From Chaetoderma sp. LZ-2023a (lineage: Eukaryota > Mollusca > Caudofoveata > Chaetodermatida > Chaetodermatidae): 64,000 bases of DNA. Positions 32,431-42,710 of this stretch are shown piece by piece. The translations under genes and the position numbers were made by a program. Numbering within the stretch: the first letter of the stretch is position 1; each line of letters opens with the position of its first letter. The notes beneath the pieces are model-generated. The model searched no databases. It was not told the DNA's origin and was given only the letters and a program-made list of their open reading frames with translations. The stretch covers positions 103,358,028-103,422,027 of the forward strand of contig CM067370.1 in assembly GCA_034401795.1 (NCBI GenBank), given 5' to 3'.

Positions 32431-33300
32431 TATCCATTTGCAGACGCATGAGAAGACTATTTTTGACAACTTATCACTGAAATGACAGACTGGCTTGATG
32501 ATTTAGCCAGTCATTCCCGTGATAAGATTTCAAGAATAGCATTCTCTTGGTCTGCAAATGGATTATACATTGCCCCATAGAAAATGTCCATTTTGCAGAC
32601 CATGAGAAGACTGTTTCGGACAACTTAACACTGGAATAACTGCCTTGGTTATTGAACCAATCATTGTAGTGATAAGATTTCAAAAATAGCATTCGCTTGG
32701 TCTGCGGATGGATATACATTGCCCTATAGAAAATATTCATTTGTAAACAGTGAGGACTATTTTTGACAACTTACCACTGGAATGACTGCTTGGTGCTTGA
32801 GCCAATGATGGCAGTGATAAAGTTTCAAAAATAGCATTCTCTTGGTCTGCAAATGGATTATACATTGCCCCATAGAAAATTTCCATTTCCAGACAGTGAG
32901 AAGACTATTATTGACAACTTACCACTGGAATGACTGCTTGGTGATTGAGCCAATCATTGTAGTGATAAGATTTCAAATATAGCATTCTCTTGGTCTGCGA
33001 ATTGATATACATTGTCAGCTAGAAAATCTCCATTTACAGACCATGAGAAGACTATTTTTGACAACTTAACACTGGAATAACTGGCTTGGTGATTGAGCCC
33101 ATCATTGCAGTGATAAGATTTCAAAAATAGCATTCTCTTGATCTGCGAATGGATATAGATTGCCCCATAGAAAATTTCCATTTGCAGACCGTAAGAAGAC
33201 TATTTTTGACAACTTACCACTGCAATGACTGGCTTGGTGATTGAGCCAATCATTCCAGTGATAAGATTCCAAGAATAGCATTCTCTTTGACTGCAATTCC
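32420..33300. repeat. Six-copy tandem array of the P1 palindrome core (~147 bp period)
   Basis: Cores lie at about 32434, 32590, 32736, 32880, 33028 and 33175. Each has CATTTGCAGACCATGAGAAG, CTATTTTTGACAACTTACCA, a GGCTTGGTGATTGAGCC tip and GATAAGATTTCAAAAATAGC back to CTTGGTCTGC. The linker is ATACATTGCCCCATAGAAAA. Elsewhere P1 occurs singly, so this is a local amplification. Every unit is itself a ~60 bp-armed foldback. Confidence 0.85.
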
Positions 33301-33301
33301 A

Positions 33302-34340
33302 GGGGGCCCAACTGGTGAATAATATATTATATGATTCAAAAGTACTTTCCTTTGTTTTGCAGCCTGTGCCAGGGTGGTGAGTGTGCACCAAATCAATGTC
33401 TAGTGTAACAGATAAGAAAGTCTTGCAATGAGATGCATTCTATGATTTCTTCTTCATCACTCTTAAATGATTGGATGCAGTAAATGGAATAACATCTGTA
33501 ATACCGGTACCAAATTCAGAAAAGACATTCTCAGTCATCAATCTCAGAATGACAAGCACACACCTGTGATGGATGTGACCACGGTGTTTCTAAAGACTGT
33601 TTTCAAAGTCTCATATATACTTGTTATTAACAACACACTCTGATAATTACTGTTCATTACATCTATAATCATATTTAAGGCAAATACTGTATTTATTGAA
33701 TGAGTTAAAAAGAAAAAATTCAGTTTCAGTGATTGAAGTTTTTATTTAACCCTTGTGTCAAGTTATGACAATGATTTCAAAATGGTTAATTGTTGCAGAA
33801 CCAGTAGTTAATAAGACTGGCATATATTTTTTAAAGAGTTGCATGGCCTAGATGTTAAACAAATAATCTTGGGTTAGTGTCTAAATACACATATTGTGTA
33901 CAGTCACTAATGTGCCTGGCCTTATATTACTCAGTCATTTTTGTCAGTACACACAATGAGTACTGAAAATTGGATATAAGAATCTAAAATTACACCAGTC
34001 TACAATCTACCAGTTTATACAGAATATGAATTCTGTACTTGATGAATGAAGAATTGTGATTTTCTAACTCAGTTATGAGTATCATTCATCAAATACAGAA
34101 TTCACATGCTGTATGAACTGGTAATTGGAGACTGTTGTAATTTTCAAAAGATAATACCTCTGTCCCTTAATGAATTCTACTATCCTATGCACATTTCTAG
34201 CACAGAATTTGTAATTCTGATCATAAGTTTCATACTTCTGGTTAAAAGTGTTACATTTTGACCTGCGATTTCCATATTTGCTGCTAAAATATATACATCT
34301 CTGTCCAAATGTTTTGGTTTTAATCTCAAATTACCTCATT
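33302..34340. other. No gene seen
   Basis: AT-rich spacer inside the large insertion. It contains an inverted pair, CAGTTTATACAGAATATGAA (34011) with ATGCTGTATGAACTGGTAAT (34107), flanking GAATGAAGAATTG/CATTCATCAA text, a ~120 bp weak foldback. Confidence 0.45.
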
Positions 34341-34589
34341 TCAAGAAAAAAATGTTAGCATTTCTGACCAAAATGTGTATGTTTTCAACCAAAAATGTGT
34401 TTTGAAATTTATTTTCAAGTGTTCCGATTCAAATACTGAGGTTCCAGGTGAGCAATACAATCTCCAGGGTGTTTATTTGTTGGTAATTTATGAAAATATC
34501 ATAGCCATTTTTTGCATGGTAATGATACTTTATAATTTTTTTTATTTTGGTCCATCTTAAATTACAACTACATGACGTGCTATAAAGCA

Positions 34590-34745
34590 ACACAAATTTA
34601 TCCAACTTAAAGGTTTATCACTCAAGCCGGCCCAAACAGTGGTACTGAGAAATGTCCATTGGTAGACCAAGAAGACTATTTTTAAAATTCTGGAATTGGA
34701 ATGACTTGTATTGCTATGAAATTGACTAAATGAAGTCATACAAAA
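34590..34745. repeat. P1 MITE remnant
   Basis: CACTCAAGCCGGCCCAAACA, AATGTCCATTGGTAGACCAA and GAATTGGAATGACTTG retain one side of a P1 element. The second arm is absent. Confidence 0.5.
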
Positions 34746-34976
34746 TCATGATGCCCTTGAAATGCCATATCCAGGGCTAGATTGAAAGATTCAACCAATG
34801 CCATGCAGAATACTGCTACTGCATTTGAGCAACATGCCAGAGTGAAATATGTCATCAGATACAGTAAGTAGATGCTGGTAAATTAGCATCATGAATTTAT
34901 AGCATGAGTGTCTTTCCCATGACTCTGGAACATAAGTATCATCTGAAACATAAACAAAACATGTTTTAAATGATTA

Positions 34977-35884
34977 TTAGCTCACCTGGCCGGAATCGCC
35001 AAGTTAGCTTATGCCGTGGCGACCGTCCACTGTCCGTCCATCCATAAACTTTTTCTTTAAATGACTTCTCAAGAGCCACTTGGTCGATTTCAATTATATA
35101 ATATCGGCAGCAGGCCTGTGCTGTAATATTTCTAAAGGTAACCCATAACAGGTTGCCTTATATGCTTTGAAAGCTCATTGATGTCCATACTAAAATCAAC
35201 AGATTACGGTAACCTGGTTCAGGTTCCCTAAAATAAATTAAGGCAACCTCATGGAGAGCGTTTTCAACAGGTTACCATAACAGCGCAGGCCTGGGCAGGA
35301 AGCATCCTTCGGGCATAGAGATTCAAGTTTGTTCAAACAGTTGATCGGCCAATTCGGCGGGTGGCCATCTTGGATTTTGGCCGATTTGTAGAAGTCTTTA
35401 AAAAGATTTCCGAAACCGCGGCCATCTTGGATTTTGGCCGATTTGTAGAAGTCTTTAAAGATCTCCGAAACCGCTTGGGAATCGATTCAAAACTCATGAA
35501 ACATCATCTAGGGCAAGAGCTAAGCCAAGTTTGTTTAAGAGAACTTGATTGACCAAATGGTTCGGCGGCCATCTTGGATCATCTACTTTTCGCGAAAACA
35601 ACTCCAGAACCGCTGAATTGGGCCGAAAATTGTATATGTGTATATGTAAAAAACCATGTCCGCCATGAATCAATCAAAATATAATGTTTTGGCGGAAATC
35701 TTGTATTTTCTGCAAATTTCTTAGCAAATCATACCACTGGGCCAATTTTAATAAAACTTGGCTAAGCTTTCTTCACAGAAATTTGATTGGTAAAATTTTC
35801 CAATGGTCATCTCGTTTTGTTCGGTTGTGTCAGTGGGAAAATATTTCAGGTAAATGATACAGGCCCCATGGGCCTCTTGTTAAT
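34977..35884 (-). repeat. GGTGAGCTAA / AAGAGGCCC element, minus orientation
   Basis: Begins TTAGCTCACCTGGCCGGAAT and ends GGCCCCATGGGCCTCTTGTTAA, the inverted form of the 47801-50277 element. The interior has GGCCATCTTGGATTTTGGCC twice in close succession (35363, 35420). Complete copy of ~0.9 kb nested in the large TIR insertion. Confidence 0.72.
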
Positions 35885-37177
35885 ATTCTAAACAACCCAC
35901 ATGCTTTGGCATAAAGACATGAACAAGCAATGTGTCTCATTTTGTGAGGTATTTGCTACGGTTAAAGGGAAATGGTACATTTTATCTTGTTTTGGTTTTA
36001 TACAATAACAAGATAGAGATTGCAGACCCTCGCCATGCCATTTTTATCACATTGTATATCTTTCCTATTCGCCAGATTTTGTCATATTATGTCCAAAATT
36101 GTGAAAACCTAGTGTATGGTCACATCCTTTCCTATGTAAAAATTTTGGGCTAAATATACTATACAGTTAAAGTCTTGACAACCCTGGTTTTATGTGGAGG
36201 TTGGGATGTGATAGAGTTGGGGTTGCCACCCAGTGGTATGCGCAACAACAACCCCCCCCCCCCCACTTTGGTGAAATGGTTATCGATCTCAGTCCTGCTT
36301 TCTTGAGGTGATGTTACTTCAATCAACGAAACACTGGTAGAGCTATACAAGCAAACCTGTCTATAATGGTCACTGTATGGACCATCAAAATATAGTCACT
36401 AAGATAGGTGGTCGCTAATTGCAGCTCACCGGCTGTGGGGTTTAGATGCATGCATGTCATGTGATCGTGTTTTCCTAACAGTAAGACTCAACTCTTATGG
36501 ATAGTCATCAATTCGTCCCAAAAGCGAGTGTGTGTCGTAGATGTGTATGTCCGCAATAGACAGGTTTGTCTGCATTTCCGAGAAATAGCACTCTGCCGTT
36601 TTCGAGCACGTTGACTCATAGGCGCCTTCAGCCTGACCTACTTCTATGCCACTCTGTAATAAGACGTACGACGTCGCGCTAAAATGCCTATGCCTTGACC
36701 TCATTTGGTGTTTTCTTTCTTAGTTTGCAAAAACATTAGAAAAATCAATGTTAAGAAAATTACTATTTATAGGATTTATTCAAACATGATTATATTGACA
36801 ACGTTTATCAAAATAAAACACGAAATAAGGTAACGCTTACCAAGTTTAATGTAGCGGCGAACGTTGAATTCTCATCTCGCTGCCGTTAAAATATGCAATT
36901 GTACTTTCTATATGGTTCACGCTAGAAGTTATTCGTACTGATTGACCCCGTACTATAATTAACAACTGACAGCTGTCACATTGCAGTCAGCTGGATCATG
37001 TCATAAGTGGCGACGATTCTCGCCTTAACGTACTAGAGAGCTCCGCGTCTAAGTTACGCGTTTTATTATTTAGGCGTTTATTTACCCCTTTCATGAAACT
37101 GACGTAGACGCGGGACTTAAGTATAGCGTCTAAGTTAGATGGGGGCGTAACTTATGCACCTTTGTGAAACTGGCCCC

Positions 37178-37720
37178 TGGAGTGTACCACCATAGGGTCC
37201 TTCTAGCCAAATGCAGTTGAAATGCACCAAGCAACTAAGGCGATGCAGTTTGACATTTTCCAGTAAATTCTTTTATAAATCTAAAATTTCACCAAAAAAA
37301 ATGATCAAGCTAAATTTTGAATACCAGTTTTGGAGGCTAGCACCATAGATTCCTTCAAGCCAGATTTAGTTGAAATCTACCAAGTGGCTATGCAGAAGAT
37401 GCATTTTAACCATTTCTGGCAGGTTTTTACCCAAAAAATCAACTTGTTAAAATTCTGAATAGAGGTTCTGGAGTGGTCCACCATTGGGTCCTTCTAGGCC
37501 AATTCGTTTCAAATCAATCAATATTCTGAATAGCTTTCTTTAGTCTGCAACCATATTGTCCTTCTAGCAAAATTTGGTTGAAATCCATCAATCTGCTAAG
37601 GACAATTTCGAGTAAATTCTGCATAAAATCTAAGATTTCACCTAAAAATGGACCAATCAAAATTCTAATTAAGAGTTTAGAGCCCACCACCGTAACTTGA
37701 TTATTTGGTGGTCAGGTCAT
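37178..37720 (+). repeat. R-type repeat, right half
   Basis: Continues from 30464. Units of ~150 bp share CCACCATAGGGTCCTTCTAG, CAAATTTGGTTGAAATCCAT and GAATAGAGGTTCTGGAG. Confidence 0.7.
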
Positions 37721-37763
37721 TGTAAAATGTTGTTATTGAAATCTGTTGCTAATTAACTCCATT

Positions 37764-38182
37764 TAGATGGTGCATCCCACAAAATGTGCAAAAAACGCAT
37801 GTTCCTAAGTTCACATACAGGACAAACTTACACTGTCAAAATCAATGGTAACTGCAAAACTTGCAACATCGTATATCGCATCACCTGCACCCACTGTAGA
37901 AAACAGTATGTAGGTGAAACTAAACGCGAATTCAAACTCAGAATTGAAGAACATTTCAGGGACATAGGACACCAGAAGGACGCATCAGTTGCCAGCCATT
38001 TTAACCTTCCTAATCACTTCAAGGCACACCTGTTCTACCGCATTATACAAGTCCTGAGAGACGACCCAATGCAGAGACCAACACCCCTAAACGACGGAGA
38101 AATTAGGCATACTGGATACACCAGCGCCACACCATGCAGCCATGGAGCCTACTGGCATCAACAATATTGGATAAAGGGTTAA
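37764..38182 (+). pseudogene. Penelope-like element fragment with intact GIY-YIG frame
   Basis: An open frame of 132 codons reads CKTCNIVYRITCTHCRKQYV, GETKREFKLRIEEHFRDIGH, then VASHFNLPNHF. This is the GIY-YIG endonuclease of Penelope-like elements: paired cysteines, a Y-I followed by YVGET, the catalytic-type Arg (FKLRI) and Glu in EEH. The reverse transcriptase is missing upstream, where an R-type repeat ends at ~37720. The nuclease nicks DNA for target-primed reverse transcription. As a 5'-truncated copy it is not a functional gene, although this domain is unbroken. Confidence 0.8.
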
Positions 38183-38194
38183 TACACCAGCCCC

Positions 38195-38268
38195 CATTCC
38201 TCTCCCCCCCCCACCCCCTCCCACCTCCCATCGCCCCCCCCCCCCCTCCCCCCCCCCCCACCCCCTTC
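38195..38268. repeat. C-rich tract between two Penelope copies
   Basis: Runs of C with interspersed A/T separate the two convergent GIY-YIG segments. The proline-rich frame here is an artefact. Confidence 0.9.
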
Positions 38269-38318
38269 AAACTTCATAAGAACTGCATGAAAATAGTTAA
38301 CACGATGCTAGAGGGGGA

Positions 38319-39800
38319 TTAGGTCAGATATTTGTTTCTCACACAGTGTGTAGTGGTTACCAGTCTGTGTGATTTATGCCTACAAGATCTATAGTATGTA
38401 GTTGCTGGATCCACTAAGATTTTGTGATCGTTGCGTGGAGCTGTTGCTCCTTTGCTGTCATGATTGAGACGGAGGAATTCTGTGACACTATATTTAATAC
38501 AGTTTGTGTCATGTCCAGGCAGGTTAAAATGTTGAGAGATGTTGAGTCTTTTTCTTTTTTTTACATATCTGAAGTGTTCTTTGATGCGTATCTGGATCTC
38601 ACTTTTAGTCTCACCCACGTATTGCATGTGGTATTTATAAAATGTGAGAAGATAAATGGCATTCCTAGTCGTGCAGTATGTCTTAACATGGCCAAGTGTC
38701 TGTTGATGATCTTTTTAAGGTGCTTGCTGTGCGGTTGGAATTTTGTGATTAGCGGGATCCTCAAATTTTTCTTCACTTTCTCCCTCGGTGTGAGTATCTG
38801 TCTATTAGTACATGGATTGGCTACCCTCGGTTCTCCAAAACTGAGGCAGGCGTGTCTAAAAAGCTAACTTTTTTCTGTGAGACTTCAGCTGTAAATGTGA
38901 TGGTTTCATCTGCTGAGTTCACGTAGGTGATGTGATGAAGGAATCCAGTTTTTCTTTTCCCTCCGTCCATGTCACGAAAATGTCATCTATATAACGTAGG
39001 TAGATTAAAGGTTAGTATGGTCATTTCTGAGGTGAGTTTCACTTCTGGCGTAGCTGGGTAATACTTTTGTACCTACGGCTGTGCCTCCTATCTGGAGGTA
39101 ATGTTTACTGTTAAAAACAATGCAAAACAAAGTTGTTACACATTAGCATGATTTTCAGAAGTGACAAAAGGGACCTCGAGCTGGGATGGCCAGGAGTCCC
39201 ATGTGTCCTTATGAATTTCGCAGTTGCTCTCATATCCTCGGATTCGGTATGTTGGTGTAGAGTGATGTGACTAGGATGACATTATCAGGTATGACACAAT
39301 ACATTTCAAGTTTGTTTATGAAGTCAGTGGTGTCCCTGACATATGAAGGTATATCAGGTAGGTGAACCTTGATGTCTTCGTCTACAAAGTTACTGAGGTG
39401 CTCAGTAAGATTACCGTTTCTACTTATTATAGCTGGGACAGACAAGTTGTTCTTAGCCTTGTGTATCTTAGGTAGAAGGTAGATAATCTAGCTGTTCTAG
39501 GGTTATCAATTCTAAGACCATCAGCGAAATCAGTGGATATCCCACCAGTGATGACCATCAAGGCCTTTGTATGGCCTTTGCTTGACCTAACGGCAGCTTT
39601 TTTTATGATTATAGAGTCATCATTGTTTAGTTGTTTCAATTCTTATCTCTGTTTATAGACAAATTATCAGATCTAGATTTTTTTGTGGAGAGAATTGACC
39701 AGATCAGATTTCACTGCTTTTATAAAAGCATCTAGTGTGGCATGACTGCCTGGGCATGGCGTCCATAGCCTAGATGGTTTGAATTTCCTAGACAGTGGTC
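38319..39800 (-). pseudogene. Penelope-like element: RT plus GIY-YIG, decayed
   Basis: Minus-strand segments in family order: FKPSRLWTPCPGSHATLDAF (39790-39730), ELKQLNNDDSIIIKKAA, RIDNPRTARLSTFYL, ISRNGNLTEHLSNFVDEDIK, PSYVRDTTDFINKLE, VILVTSLYTNIPN, YLQIGGTAVGTKVLPSYA, RYIDDIFVTWTEGKRKTGFL, VSFLDTPASV, then a GIY-YIG part with NMQYVGETKSEIQIRIKEHF. The YIDD catalytic box and the GT-MG-K-PSYA block are diagnostic of Penelope reverse transcriptases. Several frame changes and stops make it a pseudogene. It faces the 37764 copy tail to tail. Confidence 0.87.
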
Positions 39801-39995
39801 TGAGAAATTATCAGTAAGTCTGTCATAACCGGATTAGCTCAGAGCAGACAGTTACCAAACAAACCGAAGATTGGTATATAGCACTCAAAATGCTGCTATA
39901 TATAATCACCAGCAGAGAATGAAAGACTTTAACTGTCTGCATAGTGAATTTCTGCAGACTAGATTTTCCGTGAGGGGGGGTTTAACTCTGGATCT
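39801..39995. other. No feature seen
   Basis: Flank of the Penelope copy. No recognisable repeat or frame. Confidence 0.4.
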
Positions 39996-39996
39996 A

Positions 39997-40086
39997 CAGA
40001 ATATTTCGAAAACAATTCGACTGAAAGTTGTTGGTGGATAAGCCACCAACAACTTTCAATCAAATTGTTTTCAAAATATTAAGCAG
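39997..40086. repeat. P2 hairpin element (AAACAATTTG subfamily)
   Basis: AGAATATTTCGAAAACAATT pairs with AATTGTTTTCAAAATATTAA. The inner palindrome is GTTGTTGGTGGATAAGCCAC. Confidence 0.8.
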
Positions 40087-40499
40087 GTCTAGAGTTATTG
40101 TCCATTGTAATTATTATCTGGTGGCTTGCAGTTACCGTAAACAATAATTATTTGTGATACACCAAAGCACATATTTCCATCATGTACAGAGATCACAGTA
40201 AATCTACCATGACATGTGCAGAAATATTCCTAAAATTCACCCCACAAACAAATTATCGCAGGGTGAACGGAGAGCCAGAAACATATCCTAGAAAGTGATG
40301 CAAAAAAACAAAAAACAGAATGCTGTGAAAATGAAGAGACTGCTGCATAAGTCATCTGACTGAGTGAATAAACATGTTTGAGGAGAATCTAGAGGAGAGA
40401 GAATGAGATGAAAACATACAGTACAGATCATAAATAAGTTAACGTTTTTCCAAAACAATAAACAAGTCATTACAATTTTGAACACGATGTAAGAAATGT

Positions 40500-40570
40500 T
40501 CTGTTGAATATTTTGAACATAATTGCATTGGAAGGCTTTGATGCATTAGACAACTATGTCTTGCAATCCA
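40500..40570. repeat. P2 hairpin arm
   Basis: CTGTTGAATATTTTGAACAT and the inner GCATTGGAAGGC / CTTGCAATCCAATAG remain. The outer return arm is missing because the E-type MITE starts here. Confidence 0.55.
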
Positions 40571-40571
40571 A

Positions 40572-40990
40572 TAGACCTTTCCACTGTATCCATCCCTCAT
40601 ATGATGTCATAGTCAACTACGCGACGTGTAGAATGACATCACAATCAATGACATCATTATGATGCCATGAATCGTGTAGATAAGTACGTCATGAATGCAT
40701 AGTTGAAGATGGATTATGTGTTGACTTAATGTACGAATTGTATGGCTTTATTATTTAACAAATATCCTGTTGCATATTTTGAAACTAATTTGACTGGGCG
40801 CTGTTGCTGCCATAGGTAGCAACGGCGCCCAGTCAAATTAGTTACAAAATATTCAGCAGATTAACTGTATAGTTTTCAGGAAATTTATAGTCAGGCCATT
40901 CAGGGATCGAACAGTTCCAAAGCGGAGAAGTGTGGGTGTAGCTTAGCTAGTGATGGGTGGGGCATAGCTAAAACTCCGGGAAAGGTCCAA
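40572..40990. mobile_element. E-type MITE with central P2 hairpin
   Basis: GACCTTTCCACTGTATCC to CTCCGGGAAAGGTCCAATA. The middle hairpin (40769-40862) has near-perfect arms, TTTTGAAACTAATTTGACTG / CAGTCAAATTAGTTACAAAA with GGGCGCTGTTGCTGCC / GCAACGGCGCCC inside. Best copy for defining the family. Confidence 0.8.
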
Positions 40991-40999
40991 TATGTTCAG

Positions 41000-41400
41000 A
41001 ATATTCAACAGTACATCGTATTTTTCTTCTGTAAACATGTAAAGTTATTTCTGAGTTTCTGAGTACACATTCCCGTTTGGTTATCCAGACTCCTTGATCA
41101 GCTAAGAAATTACAAAAAATAAAATACCATGGCAACGTGAAGCCCAAAGGACTTGATGTTCAGCTGCCTAAAACTTAAGTGGTCTAAGCATTCAGCTCTC
41201 GAGCGCACATGCTCTAAATTGTTTCTTAGTATGTCAATGAAACATGTTTTTGAGAAAAATCTTGCACAATAATTCGTAACTTCTAGACAAACCACATATT
41301 TATCACCAGTGGTAAAAGCCACTCACTCTAATAAATGACCTAAGGGCCATAATGTTCACCTGATTTCCATTTAATACTAGTATCATATGGCAGCCATTCC
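41000..41400. other. No gene seen
   Basis: Spacer ending in AAGGGCCATAATGTTCACCTG (41342), which resembles the 5' phrase GGGCCATAGTGCTCACCT at 46838. Confidence 0.4.
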
Positions 41401-41414
41401 ACAAGCAATTGATC

Positions 41415-41745
41415 TACAATGTTTTACCATTTAATGGTCAAGATTGGTCAAGAAAAGGTAAATTTTTGCTTAATGAATGTCCATTTTCATGCAAAGAGAC
41501 AACTATTTTTGAAATTTTACCAGTGGCTGCTCAGTCATATGTGTAACTCGCATACCAAATTGGGTTTAATTCTGCACCCCCCCCCCCCCCCCCGGTTTCT
41601 GAGGAGTTGCGTTACAATCAATATATGCACATTCACTACTTTGACCTTTTGACCCTTTCCTTCCCCACCTCTCCCTGCCACACCTGTTGGAAGCATCCAA
41701 ATGTAAATGTCCTCTTGCATTCTGCAATCACAGGCCTGAAGATAA
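41415..41745 (+). repeat. P1 left arm joined to a CTCTTGCATTCTGCAATCA repeat
   Basis: P1 text runs to TTTTACCAGTGGCTG (41525), then changes to ATATGTGTAACTCGCATACC, a C-run (41577-41594) and AATGTCCTCTTGCATTCTGC, the unit type of 23690-24180. The P1 right half is missing. Confidence 0.6.
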
Positions 41746-42163
41746 CCTTTTCAACAGTGTCCTTGTCAGGCACCAGCAACTTAGTACCGGACATCCAGAA
41801 TTTGCTGCCTGTCAACACTATTCTACTTCACAGTGTTCTTTACTTATTAGAAACATGCCAAAATGCAACTAATCATGTGTCATAATGATCGTGATACACC
41901 TTAGGTAGATGAATATTTTATGGCTTTGTGAACACTTGTATGCAGACCTTTTGTTGCACACTGAAACTACTGGGACTGTTTAAATCGGTACCTTACAAAA
42001 TGTCAGGAACCGGCAAGACTGTGCCTGACATTTGGTAGTTTGTCAAGGACATTGTCAGGCATCTTATTTCCAGGCTTGTAATCATATGGCATAGTCTCCC
42101 ATGAAAGTGGCAAAGATCTGACAATAAGCATCTAAATTGCATGTCCTCGTTGAAATTAACAAT

Positions 42164-42377
42164 TTAACCCTTTAATGGTTAAATTCATTGAATGCCCATT
42201 TGCAGGACAAGAGAAGACTAGTTTTTTTAATTTACCACTGGGATGACTGGCTCGGTTATCAAGCCAGTCATTCCAATGGTAAATTTGCAAAAATAGTCTT
42301 CTCTTATTCTGCAAATGGACATTCATTATGACCACTACGGAGGTCGGTTTTGGCCGAGTTGACCATTATCGGGTTAA
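42164..42377. mobile_element. P1 MITE, TTAA-flanked
   Basis: CCCTTTAATGG to CCATTATCGGG between TTAA at 42164-42167 and 42374-42377. Core AATTTACCACTGGGATGACT / AGTCATTCCAATGGTAAATT. Confidence 0.82.
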
Positions 42378-42710
42378 CTATAATATGTTTCATGTGCTGG
42401 TGTGCACAATCATGGCCCTGTGACCATCACAATTCCTGACTTTCGCTAACTTTGGCATTTTGTACCCCCCCCCCCTCACCACACACATTCACCATGGTGG
42501 GTGGGGGTTGATGAAATAGAAAAAGACATTTGTACGAGATATGAAATGCCTGTTGATTTCTGTACAACTTATCCAGCATGCAGTGCTAGCCAGCATTCAA
42601 TCCCCTTACTCCATAATCGTTGGAACTATTGAATGCCTTGAGTCTATTGTTTGTACAGCCTTACATTCCGTAGGAGGTGCAAAAAATTGTTTCAATAGGT
42701 CTCTCTAACA

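Larger units (their letters stand above)
30465..37177. mobile_element. 6.7 kb TIR-bounded insertion
   Basis: Ends GGGGCCAGTTTCACAAAGGT and its inverse ACCTTTGTGAAACTGGCCCC, ~28 bp in all (to GCATAAGT). Subterminal CGTAACTTACGC/TCTAACTTAGACGC motifs recur at both ends. Removing it rejoins an R-type repeat (GAATAGAAGTTC + TGGAGTGTACCAC), matching the intact unit at ~45090. No clear target duplication is seen. No transposase was recognised; the interior carries MITEs, a palindrome array and another repeat. Family unassigned. Confidence 0.72.

Noticed and set aside
32420..33300. CRISPR-like array of palindromic repeats with regular spacing
   Set aside because: The whole ~147 bp unit, including the linker, is conserved, so there are no unique spacers. 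The unit is a known MITE core and the DNA is eukaryotic.
38134..38322. Proline-rich frame
   Set aside because: Caused by C-runs between two Penelope copies.
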